64,000 nucleotides of DNA from Niveispirillum irakense DSM 11586 (lineage in GTDB: Bacteria; Pseudomonadota; Alphaproteobacteria; Azospirillales; Azospirillaceae): positions 1 to 64,000 of the forward strand of contig NZ_AUCG01000016.1 in the NCBI RefSeq assembly GCF_000429645.1. The letters run 5' to 3'. How positions within the stretch are numbered: the stretch's first letter is position 1; each line of letters opens with the position of its first letter. The notes below the pieces were generated by a model that ran no database searches, was not told the DNA's origin, and saw only the letters and a program-made list of their open reading frames with translations. Shown in pieces: positions 26,933-35,296 of this stretch. The position numbers and the translations under genes are program-made.

Positions 26933-27870
26933 AGACGGGCCAGACGTTCCACCAGCAGGTCGAAGAAGCCGTCCGAATCGGCCTTCATCATATATAGCGC
27001 GTTCAGTGGCCGGCCCGTCTTGGCGAACTTGTCCACAACCGTCTGGCCGATGGTGAGCGGGCTGGCCGTCTCCACCGCCACATTGCACAGCTTGCCTTGA
27101 AACAGGTCCGGCTTCAGCAGCCAGGCGATGACGCAGGGATCATGCAGCGGGCCGCCATCGGTGCCGTATTTCGCCTCGTCATAGCGACGGTAGAAATCCA
27201 GCATCTGATAGGTGACGCGGCCAACCGCGCCGGGGATCGCCTTCACCCGTTCCATCTGGCGCTGGGAGGTCAGCACCTGATGCGTCACGTCCAGCGGGAA
27301 CATGACGATGGGGGCACCGCAGCGCATGACAATATCGGCGGCATGCGGATCGACGAAAATGTTGAACTCCGCCACCGGGCTGCTATTGCCGCCTTCGGTC
27401 TGCGCACCACCCATCAGCACGATCTGCTTGATACGGGGCGCAATATCCGGTGCGCGCACCAGGGCCGTGGCAATATTGGTCAAGGGCCCCACGGGGCACA
27501 GGGTCACGGTCCCCGCCTCGTGGCTGCGCAGCGTGTCGATGATGAAATCGACGGCATGCTGTTCTTGCAGCTTCATGGTCGGCATCGGCAGGTCGGGGCC
27601 ATCCAGGCCGGTTTCCCCATGCACTTCCGGGGCGGTGTGCAGGTCCAGGAACAGCGGGCGGTCGCAGCCGGCATAGACCTTGATATCGGGCATGCCCGCC
27701 ACTTCGCAGATCTTGCGGGCATTCAGTTCGGTCAGATGCAAGGGGGCGTTGCCGGCCACCGCCGTGACGCCCAGCACCTCGATCTCTTCCGGGCTGGCGA
27801 AGGCCAGCAGCATGGCAACGGCGTCGTCCTGGCCGGGATCGGTATCGATGATGATCTTTTCGCGCGCCAT
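26929..27870 (-). CDS. Inosine-uridine preferring nucleoside hydrolase
   Basis: Hydrolyses the N-glycosidic bond of ribonucleosides for base salvage. 313 residues, usual length. The N-terminal calcium-binding signature IIIDTDPGQDDAVAML is present, plus VAGNAPL, the metal site FPLDVTHQV, EFNIFVDPHAA with the ribose-binding Glu/Asn, and GGPLHDPCVIAWLL with the active-site Asp. The start is ATG at 27870 after a GAGGAAAATC region. Substrate preference (inosine/uridine or pyrimidine-specific) cannot be fixed by eye. It diverges from a small membrane-protein gene. Confidence 0.93.
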   Translation of the reverse strand: MAREKIIIDTDPGQDDAVAMLLAFASPEEIEVLGVTAVAGNAPLHLTELNARKICEVAGMPDIKVYAGCDRPLFLDLHTAPEVHGETGLDGPDLPMPTMKLQEQHAVDFIIDTLRSHEAGTVTLCPVGPLTNIATALVRAPDIAPRIKQIVLMGGAQTEGGNSSPVAEFNIFVDPHAADIVMRCGAPIVMFPLDVTHQVLTSQRQMERVKAIPGAVGRVTYQMLDFYRRYDEAKYGTDGGPLHDPCVIAWLLKPDLFQGKLCNVAVETASPLTIGQTVVDKFAKTGRPLNALYMMKADSDGFFDLLVERLARL

Positions 27871-27989
27871 GATTTTCTCCTCGCATGCGGTCAGGCTGCT
27901 GCATTACCCGGAAAGGGGTTGAGAGAAAAGCGCCAACCGGCTTTGATGCGCGCAAAGTCGATGAGGGGGAGGCCATCCTGTTCCAGCGC

Positions 27990-28385
27990 ATGTTCAGCCA
28001 TTTCGCCAATGGCGTGCTGATCTATGCCATCTTCTATGCGCTGCTTTGGCTGCTGATGCTGAAGACGGGCGCGCTTCTGGCCGCCACCATGGGCGATGGC
28101 GTGCCCGATCTGGTGGAGGGGGCCCTGATTCCCTTTGTCCTGTCGGCGCTGGCCGCCTTCCTGGCCCATGCCGGGTTGCGGGTAACGCTGAAGCGGCTGC
28201 GCCTGAAACTCTCCACCCCGGAGGCCACCGCCAGCAGCGTCTTTCTTGGCGTGCTGACGCTTTTTGCCTTCAGCGGCATCATGGGTGAAATTTTCCAGAC
28301 TCCGGAATCGGTCTGGTGGTCGCCCCTGTGCGTTATCTTCGGGGCGTGGGTGGGTGCTGCCATCCGCCGGCGCCTGCCCTTATGA
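27990..28385 (+). CDS. Small membrane protein of unknown function
   Basis: 131 residues with about four hydrophobic helices: GVLIYAIFYALLWLLML, ALIPFVLSALAAFLAHAG, SSVFLGVLTLFAFSGIMG and a last one near the C-terminus. No family is recognised. The start is uncertain: ATG at 27990 (MFSHFANGVLIYAI) fits the first helix, but an in-frame start further left is possible because GGGGGAGG lies about 18 bases away. The HAD phosphatase gene follows 25 bases after its stop, suggesting co-transcription. Confidence 0.6.
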   Translation: MFSHFANGVLIYAIFYALLWLLMLKTGALLAATMGDGVPDLVEGALIPFVLSALAAFLAHAGLRVTLKRLRLKLSTPEATASSVFLGVLTLFAFSGIMGEIFQTPESVWWSPLCVIFGAWVGAAIRRRLPL

Positions 28386-28410
28386 CCGCCCTTTGCTTGA
28401 CCGGACAGAC

Positions 28411-29052
28411 ATGAGCCAGGCTATCGCCATTTTCGATTTTGACGGCACGCTGATCGCCGGTGACAGCCTGCTGCCCTTCCTGGAACGGGTGGCCGGCAAA
28501 CGCCGCGCCCGCTATGCGCTGGTGCGCTCCGTCCGCGCCGCCCTGATGCGGGCCGGGCGCGGCAAGGGTGGCGATGTGCGCACCCAGGTGAAGGAAGGAC
28601 TGCTGGCCCGCACCCTGAAAGGCGTGCCGGAGGAAAAGGCCCGCGCTGTGGCGGCAGAGATGGGAAGCTGGGTCCGCTGGCACAACCCGATCCGCGACAC
28701 GCTGTTGCGCCACGCTGACCAGGGGCACCATGTCGTCGTCGCCACCGGGGCGCTGGCGCTTTACATGCCATCCCTGCTGGAAGGGTTGCCGGTCAACCAT
28801 CTGATGGCAACGGAGATGGAAGTGGTGGACGGGCTGCTGACAGGCCGCATGTGCCATGGCGGCAATTGCGTGCGGGATGAAAAGGCCCGCCGCGTGCAGG
28901 ATTACCTGTCCGGCCAGGGGCCCTTCAGCGCTACCTATGGCTATGGCAACCGGCCATCCGACCTGCCCTTCCTGGCCATGATGCACCACCCGACCATCGT
29001 GCCGACCGTATCGCGGCGGGGAAGCGATAAAAAACAGCAGCAAGCCGGGTAA
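28411..29052 (+). CDS. HAD-IB family phosphatase (SerB-like)
   Basis: 213 residues. HAD superfamily subclass IB: motif I FDFDGTLIAGDS (residues 7-18) with the nucleophile and acid Asp, motif II VVATGALALY, and motif III GYGNRPSDLPFLAM. A helical cap is inserted between motifs I and II, as in phosphoserine phosphatases and lysophosphatidate-type phosphatases. The substrate is unknown. The ATG at 28411 is chosen because MSQAIAIFDFDGTL puts motif I at the usual distance from the N-terminus. No membrane helix. A 190-base gap separates it from the metal-transporter operon. Confidence 0.85.
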   Translation: MSQAIAIFDFDGTLIAGDSLLPFLERVAGKRRARYALVRSVRAALMRAGRGKGGDVRTQVKEGLLARTLKGVPEEKARAVAAEMGSWVRWHNPIRDTLLRHADQGHHVVVATGALALYMPSLLEGLPVNHLMATEMEVVDGLLTGRMCHGGNCVRDEKARRVQDYLSGQGPFSATYGYGNRPSDLPFLAMMHHPTIVPTVSRRGSDKKQQQAG

Positions 29053-29111
29053 TGCCAAACCCATTGCGGACTGGAGACTGGGACCGCCAGCCCGGTGCAT
29101 GAGGGAGATTG

Positions 29112-29126
29112 GTATAATCCATATAC
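29112..29126. promoter_or_regulatory. Possible operator upstream of the metal-transporter operon
   Basis: A perfect inverted repeat GTATA-ATCCA-TATAC lies about 120 bases before the transporter start. A TGTTATAAT at about 29153 resembles half of a Zur-type palindrome. Metal-responsive repression would be expected for this operon, but neither element matches a full known box, so this is only a candidate. Confidence 0.25.
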
Positions 29127-29244
29127 GAAGACGGAGCGGGTTTGCCGTCAAACTGTTATAATCCCGCCCTTGTTGCCCCCGGCGGCACGCTTATATGCTC
29201 TCTGGATAATTTTGAATCATTCCAAACTGGTTGGAACCTCCCCT

Positions 29245-30228
29245 GTGACGAAGCCGGACCGCCCCTTGCCGACGCGCCGATCTCTGCTGGGCCTCGCCAT
29301 GGCATGTCCGCTGCTGGCTACCCTGCCTGCCGCTGCCCAGGGCAAGCGCCCGGCCCTGCTGGCCACCACGGGGCAGGTGGCGGAACTGTTGCGCGGTGTC
29401 GCCGGGGATGGGGCCGATATTTCCAGCCTGATGGGCGAAGGGATCGACCCGCACAGCTACAAGCTGACCCGCGCTGATACGGTGGCGCTTATGCGGGCCG
29501 AGGCCGTCTTTTCCAGCGGGCTGTTCCTGGAAGGGAAAATGACAGAGGTGCTGGAAAGGGTGGCCCAGGGCGGCAAGCCCGTCCATGCCGCGGCCAGCGC
29601 CATCCCCCCTGCCCGGCTGATCGGCCAGGAAGGGGAAGGCAGCCACCCAGACCCGCATGTCTGGATGGATGTGGCGCTTTGGTCGCTGGCGCTGGAAGGG
29701 GTGCGGGACAGGTTATCAACCCTCTACCCCGATCAAGCCGACCATTTCGCCGCCCGCACGGCGCAGACGCTTTCCCTGTGGCGGCGGCTGGATGAATATG
29801 CCCGCACCGCGATGGCGTCGGTCCCGGCAAGCTCCCGCGTGCTGGTGACGGCCCATGACGCCTTCTCCTATTTCGGTCGCGCTTACGGCCTGGAGGTGAT
29901 GGGCATCCAGGGCATCAGCACGGAATCGGAAGCTGGGTTGAAGCGGATCGAATCCATGGTGGCGCTGCTGGTGGAACGGCGCATCCCGGCCGTATTCGTG
30001 GAGACCTCCGTCTCCGACCGCAATATCCAGGCGCTGGTTCAGGGTGCGGCAGCCCGGGGCCATACGGTCAAAATCGGTGGCGCGCTCTATTCCGATGCGA
30101 TGGGGCCGGCGGGCACCTATGAGGGCACCTATCCCGGCATGATCGACCATAATGTGACCATCATGGCGCGTGCCCTGGGTGGCGCGCCCCCGGCTGGCGG
30201 CTTTCAGGGCCGGCTGGCCGCGCGGTGA
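29245..30228 (+). CDS. Zn/Mn ABC transporter, periplasmic metal-binding protein
   Basis: Cluster A-I solute-binding protein that captures Zn2+ or Mn2+. 327 residues. The signal peptide carries TRRSLLGLAMA, a Tat-like twin arginine, and ends near AAAQG. Metal ligands in family positions: His about 70 (GIDPHSYKL), His about 138 (DPHVWMD), His about 205 (TAHDAFSYFG) and Asp about 284 (YSDAMG). The H-H-H-D set resembles TroA-type proteins; the short loop before DPHVW lacks the His-rich stretch of typical ZnuA. Start: GTG at 29245, because it gives a proper signal peptide. It is first in an operon with the ATPase and two permeases. Confidence 0.9.
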   Translation: MTKPDRPLPTRRSLLGLAMACPLLATLPAAAQGKRPALLATTGQVAELLRGVAGDGADISSLMGEGIDPHSYKLTRADTVALMRAEAVFSSGLFLEGKMTEVLERVAQGGKPVHAAASAIPPARLIGQEGEGSHPDPHVWMDVALWSLALEGVRDRLSTLYPDQADHFAARTAQTLSLWRRLDEYARTAMASVPASSRVLVTAHDAFSYFGRAYGLEVMGIQGISTESEAGLKRIESMVALLVERRIPAVFVETSVSDRNIQALVQGAAARGHTVKIGGALYSDAMGPAGTYEGTYPGMIDHNVTIMARALGGAPPAGGFQGRLAAR

Positions 30229-30245
30229 TGGGGGAAGGGTCCGCG

Positions 30246-31031
30246 ATGCTGCAACGCCTGAAAAGCCGGAACTTCATTCCCCCCGCCGATGCCGGTGTCA
30301 GCCCGCTGACCGTCGCCGGCCTGTCGGTCGCCTATCACCGCCGGCTGGTGCTGCGCGATGTGGACTGGACCGCGCCGGCGGGCGGGCTGGTGGCCGTGAT
30401 CGGCCCCAATGGCGCCGGCAAATCCACCTTCCTGAAAGCCGTATTGGGGCTGGTGCCACCCTTGACCGGGACGGTGGAGGTGTTTGGCCGCCCCCTGTCC
30501 CGGCAGCGGGCCCTGATCGGTTATGTCCCGCAGCGGGAAAGCGTGGATTGGGATTTCCCGGTCAGCGCCCTGGATGTGGTGACCATGGGCCGCTATGGCC
30601 TGATCGGCTGGGGTCGCCGCATCACCGGCGCCCATCGCCGCGCCGCCATGGAAGCGCTGGACCGGGTGGGTTTGGCCGATCTGGCAAAGCGGCAGATCGG
30701 CCAGCTTTCCGGCGGGCAGCAGCAGCGCGTGTTCCTGGCCCGCGCGCTGGCGCAGGAAGCGCGGATTTATTTCATGGATGAACCGCTGGCCGGCGTGGAT
30801 GCCGCCACGGAACAGACCATCCTGGCCGTGCTGCGCGACCTGGATGCCGAAGGGCGTACGGTCATCTGCGTTCATCATGATTTGCAGACCGTAGCCGCCA
30901 CCTTCGACCATGTGCTGATGCTGAATGGCGGGGTGGTGGCGGCAGGCCCGGTGGCCGGCACGCTGACCGATGCCAATCTGCGCCTGACCTATGGCCAGCG
31001 CGCCGCCGGCCTGTCGCTGCTGGCACCATGA
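30246..31031 (+). CDS. Zn/Mn ABC transporter, ATP-binding subunit
   Basis: The cytosolic ATPase of the importer. 261 residues. Walker A IGPNGAGKSTFLK, Q-loop YVPQRESVDWDFP (diagnostic of Mn/Zn/Fe chelate importers), signature QLSGGQQQRVFLARAL, Walker B IYFMDEPLAGVD and switch VHHDL. Two starts are possible: ATG at 30228, overlapping the stop of the binding-protein gene, and ATG at 30246 with GGAAGGG six bases before it; the second is preferred. Its end overlaps the next permease gene by four bases. Confidence 0.93.
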   Translation: MLQRLKSRNFIPPADAGVSPLTVAGLSVAYHRRLVLRDVDWTAPAGGLVAVIGPNGAGKSTFLKAVLGLVPPLTGTVEVFGRPLSRQRALIGYVPQRESVDWDFPVSALDVVTMGRYGLIGWGRRITGAHRRAAMEALDRVGLADLAKRQIGQLSGGQQQRVFLARALAQEARIYFMDEPLAGVDAATEQTILAVLRDLDAEGRTVICVHHDLQTVAATFDHVLMLNGGVVAAGPVAGTLTDANLRLTYGQRAAGLSLLAP

Positions 31032-31954
31032 TGGAAGCCCTGTCCCTGGCCGGGCTGGGCCATAACACCTTGATCGTCCTGGCCGGGGCCACGGCGCTGG
31101 GGGTGGCCGCCGGCATGGTCGGCTGCTTCATGGTGCTGCGGCGCCGGGCCTTGCTGTCCGATGCGTTGAGCCATGCCACCCTGCCCGGCATTGTCATCGC
31201 CTTCATGGCCGCCACGGCCCTGGGGCTGGAAGGCCGGTCCCTGCCCCTGTTGCTGCTGGGGGCGGCGGCCAGTGGCGTCCTGTCCGTATTGTGCGTCCAG
31301 GCGATCAGCCGCTGGACCCGGTTAACGGAAGATGTGGCCATCGGCGCGGTGCTGTCGGTCTTTTTCGGGCTGGGTGTGGTGCTGCTGTCTGTGGTGCAGG
31401 AGATGCCGGGGGCCAATGCTGCCGGGCTGAAAGGTTTCATCCTGGGCCAGACGGCGGCGATGCACGCGGGCGAAGCCGCCAGCCTGGGCGGGCTGGCACT
31501 GCTGGCGGCCCTGGCCGTCACCTTGCTTTATAAGGAATTCACGCTGCTTTCCTTCGATCCCGGATTCGCGCGGGCTGCCGGCTGGCCGGCGGGGCGGTTC
31601 GATCTGGCCTTGATGGCGCTGGTCACGCTGGTGACGGTGGTCGGGTTGCAGACGGTTGGGCTGGTACTGATCATCGCCCTGTTGATCACGCCCGCCGCCG
31701 CCGCCCGGTTCTGGACCGACCGGCTGCCGGTGATGCTGGCCGTGGCGGCGCTGATCGGCGGCGTTTCCGGTGGGGTGGGCGCGCTTTTATCCGCGCGCTT
31801 CCATGATATTCCCGCCGGGGCCGTCATCGTGCTGGTGGCGTCGGCCCTGTTCACATTTAGCCTGCTGCTGGCACCGGGGCGCGGGTTGTTGGCCCGGTCC
31901 CTGCGCCGCAACCGGCTGCGGGAGGATTTGATCGCCGGGCGGGGGGCCGCCTGA
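31028..31954 (+). CDS. Zn/Mn ABC transporter, permease 1
   Basis: 308 residues of the ABC-3 permease family, about eight or nine helices. VLRRRALLSDALSHATLPGI is the hallmark near residue 40 and VVGLQTVGLVLIIALLITPAAAARFW the conserved C-terminal segment. Overlaps the ATPase gene (ATGA) and the second permease gene by one base. With two different permeases the transporter resembles SitABCD/MntABCD-type heterodimers. Confidence 0.92.
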   Translation: MMEALSLAGLGHNTLIVLAGATALGVAAGMVGCFMVLRRRALLSDALSHATLPGIVIAFMAATALGLEGRSLPLLLLGAAASGVLSVLCVQAISRWTRLTEDVAIGAVLSVFFGLGVVLLSVVQEMPGANAAGLKGFILGQTAAMHAGEAASLGGLALLAALAVTLLYKEFTLLSFDPGFARAAGWPAGRFDLALMALVTLVTVVGLQTVGLVLIIALLITPAAAARFWTDRLPVMLAVAALIGGVSGGVGALLSARFHDIPAGAVIVLVASALFTFSLLLAPGRGLLARSLRRNRLREDLIAGRGAA

Positions 31955-32910
31955 TGCCGGATAGCCAGACCTTCCTGTCCATCGACCTGCCCGCCCTGCT
32001 GGCGGCCACGCTGGCCTGCCTTTCCTGTGCGCTGGTCGGGAATTTCCTGGTGCTGCGGCGGCAGAGCCTGATGGGCGATGCCATCACCCATGCCGTACTG
32101 CCCGGCATTGTCGCCGGCTTCCTGGTCGCCGGCACGCGCGACACCTTTCCCATGATGGCCGGCGCGCTGACCGCCGCCATCATCGCCGCCATCCTGATTG
32201 AACTGGTCCGCCGGCTGGGCCGGGTGGAGGCAGGCGCGGCCATGGGCGTGATCTTCACCGCCATGTTCGCGCTGGGCGTGGTGATGATTGAGCAGGGGGC
32301 CGCGCGGCAGGTCGATCTGGATGCTGACTGCGTGCTGTATGGCCAGTTGGAAGGTATCCTGTGGTTTGCGCCGCAAGGCTGGGCCAGCCTGGCCGATCCC
32401 GCCGTCTGGGCCGACATGCCGCGGCAGGTGGTGCAGCTTGCCGCCGTCTTCGCCCTATGCCTGACGCTGGTGCTGGTCTTCCTGAAGGAGTTGACCCTGG
32501 TCAGTTTCGACCCCGCCCTGGCCGATACGCTGGGGCTGAAAAGCTGGATGGTGCAGCATGGCATCGCCGCAATGGCCGCCCTGGCCGCCATCGCGGCGTT
32601 TGAGGCGGTGGGGTCCATCCTGGTCATCGCCATGCTGATCTGCCCGGCGGCCACGGCCCGGCTTCTTTGTGACCGGGTACCGGCACAGTTGGGCCTGTCG
32701 CTGCTGGTAGGGGCGGCCACGGGGATCGGCGGCTATCTGCTGGGCGCCTTTGGCCCGCATCTGCTGGGTTACGACCAGTCGGTCAGTGCCGCTGGCATGA
32801 TCGCCACCCTGGCCGGTCTGATCCTGGCCCTTGCCATCCTGTTCGCGCCCCGCTACGGGGTGCTGGCCCGCAGGAAGCGGCTAGGCACGGTGGATGGGGT
32901 CTTGGTGTGA
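31954..32910 (+). CDS. Zn/Mn ABC transporter, permease 2
   Basis: 318 residues, ABC-3 family. VLRRQSLMGDAITHAVLPGIVAG near residue 35 and GSILVIAMLICPAATARLLCDR near residue 225 are the family signatures. It is homologous to the preceding gene and presumably forms a heterodimeric channel with it. Translationally coupled at both ends: a one-base overlap upstream and a GTGA overlap with the following small gene. Confidence 0.92.
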   Translation: MPDSQTFLSIDLPALLAATLACLSCALVGNFLVLRRQSLMGDAITHAVLPGIVAGFLVAGTRDTFPMMAGALTAAIIAAILIELVRRLGRVEAGAAMGVIFTAMFALGVVMIEQGAARQVDLDADCVLYGQLEGILWFAPQGWASLADPAVWADMPRQVVQLAAVFALCLTLVLVFLKELTLVSFDPALADTLGLKSWMVQHGIAAMAALAAIAAFEAVGSILVIAMLICPAATARLLCDRVPAQLGLSLLVGAATGIGGYLLGAFGPHLLGYDQSVSAAGMIATLAGLILALAILFAPRYGVLARRKRLGTVDGVLV

Positions 32911-33212
32911 CAGAGGAAAAGCCGGCGGCGGTACGGATGGTGCCGGCCCGCATTGCCTATGTGCTGGCCGGGATTGATCCGGCCATGGCCGCCACGGCCC
33001 GGCAACTGGCCGATGGCGGCGCCAGCTTCGTCATTCTGGACCCGCCCGGCGGACCGGGCCGCGCCCTGGTGCTGGAACTGAATACCGGCAGCCGGGGGCG
33101 TGCTGTCTATATGCCGGGCAATCCGGCCCTGGCATCGGAACGGGCAGAAGCGCTGGTGGAATGTGCCCGCTGCTGGCCCGACCAGACGCCCATCCTTATC
33201 CAGCGGCCCTGA
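32907..33212 (+). CDS. Small protein coupled to the metal transporter
   Basis: 101 residues, not recognised. RIAYVLAGIDPAMAATARQLADGGASFVILDPP has the strand-turn-helix-strand pattern of the first half of a Rossmann fold, with no cofactor glycine motif. Two Cys and no His cluster argue against a metal chaperone. The GTG start overlaps the permease stop (GTGA), so it is translated with the transporter. Its last 17 bases overlap the end of the convergent glycosyltransferase-like gene. Confidence 0.6.
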   Translation: MTEEKPAAVRMVPARIAYVLAGIDPAMAATARQLADGGASFVILDPPGGPGRALVLELNTGSRGRAVYMPGNPALASERAEALVECARCWPDQTPILIQRP

Positions 33213-34824
33213 TTCGTTTCACCCCGTCCAGAATCTGGCGCAGCATTGTCTGACGGGAGGAGATTTCCGCGAATCGCGCTTTTGCCTTGGCCTGCCGGTC
33301 CTGCCGCCACGCCGCATCATCGGCCAACCGGGTGGCACAGGCGGCGAAATCACCATAATCGGCCAGATGGAAATCCGGCCCGATCACGGTGGCGACATCA
33401 CCCCAGCCCAACCCATAGGCCGGCACCCCACAATGCAGGGCGTAAGCCGCGGACGTACCCCCACCGCCACGCGGCGGGTTCAGATACAGATCGGCCAGCA
33501 TCAAGAGCCCGATCACATCCGTCTCATACCCATGGGCGCGGGAGTGGGTGGCCAGGGCCGGATAGGACGCTATCAGGGTGGCATAGGTTTCCAGCGGCCC
33601 GACGAACAGGAAGAACAGGCGCGGTTCCTGCGCGACGGCCCTATCCAGGGCGGCGACGAAATCAGGCGTCACCTCCTGTGTCAGCCGCAGGCCGACAATC
33701 ACGGTCAGGATGGCATCGACCGGCACGCCCAGCGCCGCCCGATCCCTGGCCGCCCCCGCCGCTGGCGGGGCATAGGTGTAATTGATCGGGATCACCCGGC
33801 CCGGCGTCAGCCCGCCCGCTTCCAGCGCGGGGCCATCGCCCGGCGTCAAGGGGCGGGGTAAAGCCAGATATGTGGGCGTGGCCAAGGGCAGATAGCTGCC
33901 ATAGGGGATGGCCACCACCTCCAGCAGCCCCCGGCAAAGATCGGCCACCGGGCTCATCGTACCGAAGGACAGAACCAGATCCGGCCGCTGGGCCAGCAGG
34001 TGATCCACCGTCGCCGCCGCCATCGCCGGATCGGTAAATCCCGCCGGCAGGTGCAGGAAGGGCACCGGCAGCTTGTCGATCACCAATTGATTAGCCCCGG
34101 CCAACCCCTCGTCCGCGCCACTGACAAAGCCGCCCAGGAAAGGGACCTGAGGGGTAACCGGGCCATCCGCCGTATTGACCAGCAGCACGCGCCGCCCCAG
34201 GCGCAGCACCAGCTTGGAGACAAAATCCATCGTATCCAGGCTGGGCTGGTGCATGCCGCGCATGAACTGGCCCGTCAGCACCACCACAAGATCACGCTGC
34301 CTTTGCGCCGGGGCCACCGGCAGCCGCCCAGCCAGGGCTGGCTGGTAGCCATCCAGGATCGCCGCCCACAAGGCCCGCTCCACCCGGTCATGGGCCGCCT
34401 TGTCACGGACATGAAGGCGGTTGATCCACAGGCCGAACAGGACGGCACGCAGGATATAATCGGCTTGCGCCAGACTGAACGCCCCGCCGCCCTCCTCCCG
34501 GTCGGCCAGCACGGTTTGCAGGGCCTGGGTGGGTGCCGCCCCATCCTTCAGCAAGGTGGCACGCAAAAGGAAGATCATTACGATATCGCAACGATTATGC
34601 GACGAGGGCAATTGCTCCAGCATCGTCGCCACAGGGGCCGGGTCGCCTCCCCGCTGGATCAATGTCAGCAGGGATTCCATCAAGCCATCGGCCCGGCGCC
34701 ATAAATCCTGGCTCTCCAGCAACCGGCCACATCCGGGTGCCAGCAGGTCCCCTAGCAGCCCGGCCTGCCCCCGCAGGCTCTGGTCAAGATCGGGCGCCCC
34801 ACCCATCGCTTCCCCCGTCATCAT
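33196..34824 (-). CDS. Putative GT-B glycosyltransferase with helical N-terminal domain
   Basis: About 542 residues. Residues 1-190 are helical and TPR-like. Two Rossmann-like halves follow: QRDLVVVLTGQFM ... RRVLLVNTAD, then ILTVIVGLRLTQEVTPDFVAAL and RLFFLFVGPLE, with YETDVIGLLMLADLYLNPPRGGGGTSAAYALHCGVPAYG near the C-terminus. The last segment is the nucleotide-sugar binding region of GT-B enzymes (GT4/GT41-like: glycine-rich turn then helix). A bacterial protein O-GlcNAc transferase-like role is conceivable but not shown. Start uncertain: ATG at 34824, 34821 or 34806; the last has a GGGGGAAG in front. No polysaccharide cluster is adjacent. Confidence 0.65.
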   Translation of the reverse strand: MMTGEAMGGAPDLDQSLRGQAGLLGDLLAPGCGRLLESQDLWRRADGLMESLLTLIQRGGDPAPVATMLEQLPSSHNRCDIVMIFLLRATLLKDGAAPTQALQTVLADREEGGGAFSLAQADYILRAVLFGLWINRLHVRDKAAHDRVERALWAAILDGYQPALAGRLPVAPAQRQRDLVVVLTGQFMRGMHQPSLDTMDFVSKLVLRLGRRVLLVNTADGPVTPQVPFLGGFVSGADEGLAGANQLVIDKLPVPFLHLPAGFTDPAMAAATVDHLLAQRPDLVLSFGTMSPVADLCRGLLEVVAIPYGSYLPLATPTYLALPRPLTPGDGPALEAGGLTPGRVIPINYTYAPPAAGAARDRAALGVPVDAILTVIVGLRLTQEVTPDFVAALDRAVAQEPRLFFLFVGPLETYATLIASYPALATHSRAHGYETDVIGLLMLADLYLNPPRGGGGTSAAYALHCGVPAYGLGWGDVATVIGPDFHLADYGDFAACATRLADDAAWRQDRQAKAKARFAEISSRQTMLRQILDGVKRIRAAG

Positions 34825-34872
34825 TCGGACGCGATCATAAGGGGGCAATCGGGGCCTGTCACGGAAGCGCCC

Positions 34873-35193
34873 TTACCGGGGTCGATTCTTATGCCGCCGC
34901 CATTTACGTTCCCCCCAGATGATCAGCCGGCACACCGGCCTCTGGATCGGCGGTATCTCGAAAGCCAGCAAGGCAATGCCCAGCGGCAGCATCCAGAAGC
35001 CCAGAACCGGCAGGAACCAGAGAAAACCACCCGCAATCAACAGGATACCGGCCGGAATCCGCACCCAGCGCGAACCTGGCTTGCGCAGCCAGCGCAAAGA
35101 CTTGGCCATGAAGCGGGGCAGATCCCGTTCCAGCCGTTCAAAACAGCGATCAAGGCGCTGGTTGTCTCTATCGGACAAGATGTCTCCGCTCAT
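34873..35193 (-). CDS. Small conserved membrane protein
   Basis: 106 residues. A basic amphipathic N-terminus (RDNQRLDRCFERLERDLP) leads to LRWLRKPGSRWVRIPAGILLIAGGFLWFLPVLGFWMLPLGIALLAFEIPPI, one long or two short membrane helices, and then a basic tail with RKWRRHKNRPR. This pattern (RWVRIP ... LPVLGFWMLPLG) recurs in alphaproteobacterial hypothetical proteins. Function unknown. The start is ATG at 35193, directly after an in-frame TTG. Confidence 0.7.
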   Translation of the reverse strand: MSGDILSDRDNQRLDRCFERLERDLPRFMAKSLRWLRKPGSRWVRIPAGILLIAGGFLWFLPVLGFWMLPLGIALLAFEIPPIQRPVCRLIIWGERKWRRHKNRPR

Positions 35194-35224
35194 CAACCGG
35201 GCCTCACAGGGCCCGGAAACGAAA

Positions 35225-35254
35225 CCGCCCGGAACAGGGGTCTGTTCCGGGCGG
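35225..35254 (-). terminator. Intrinsic terminator of the BI-1 gene
   Basis: A perfect 13-bp stem (CCGCCCGGAACAG and complement) around GGGT. Read leftwards it is followed by TTTCGTTTC, fitting termination of the leftward BI-1/YccA gene ending at 35297. Confidence 0.75.
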
Positions 35255-35296
35255 CTCGGTCAACTTCCTCGATACCGGTACTTACCGGCACAATCC

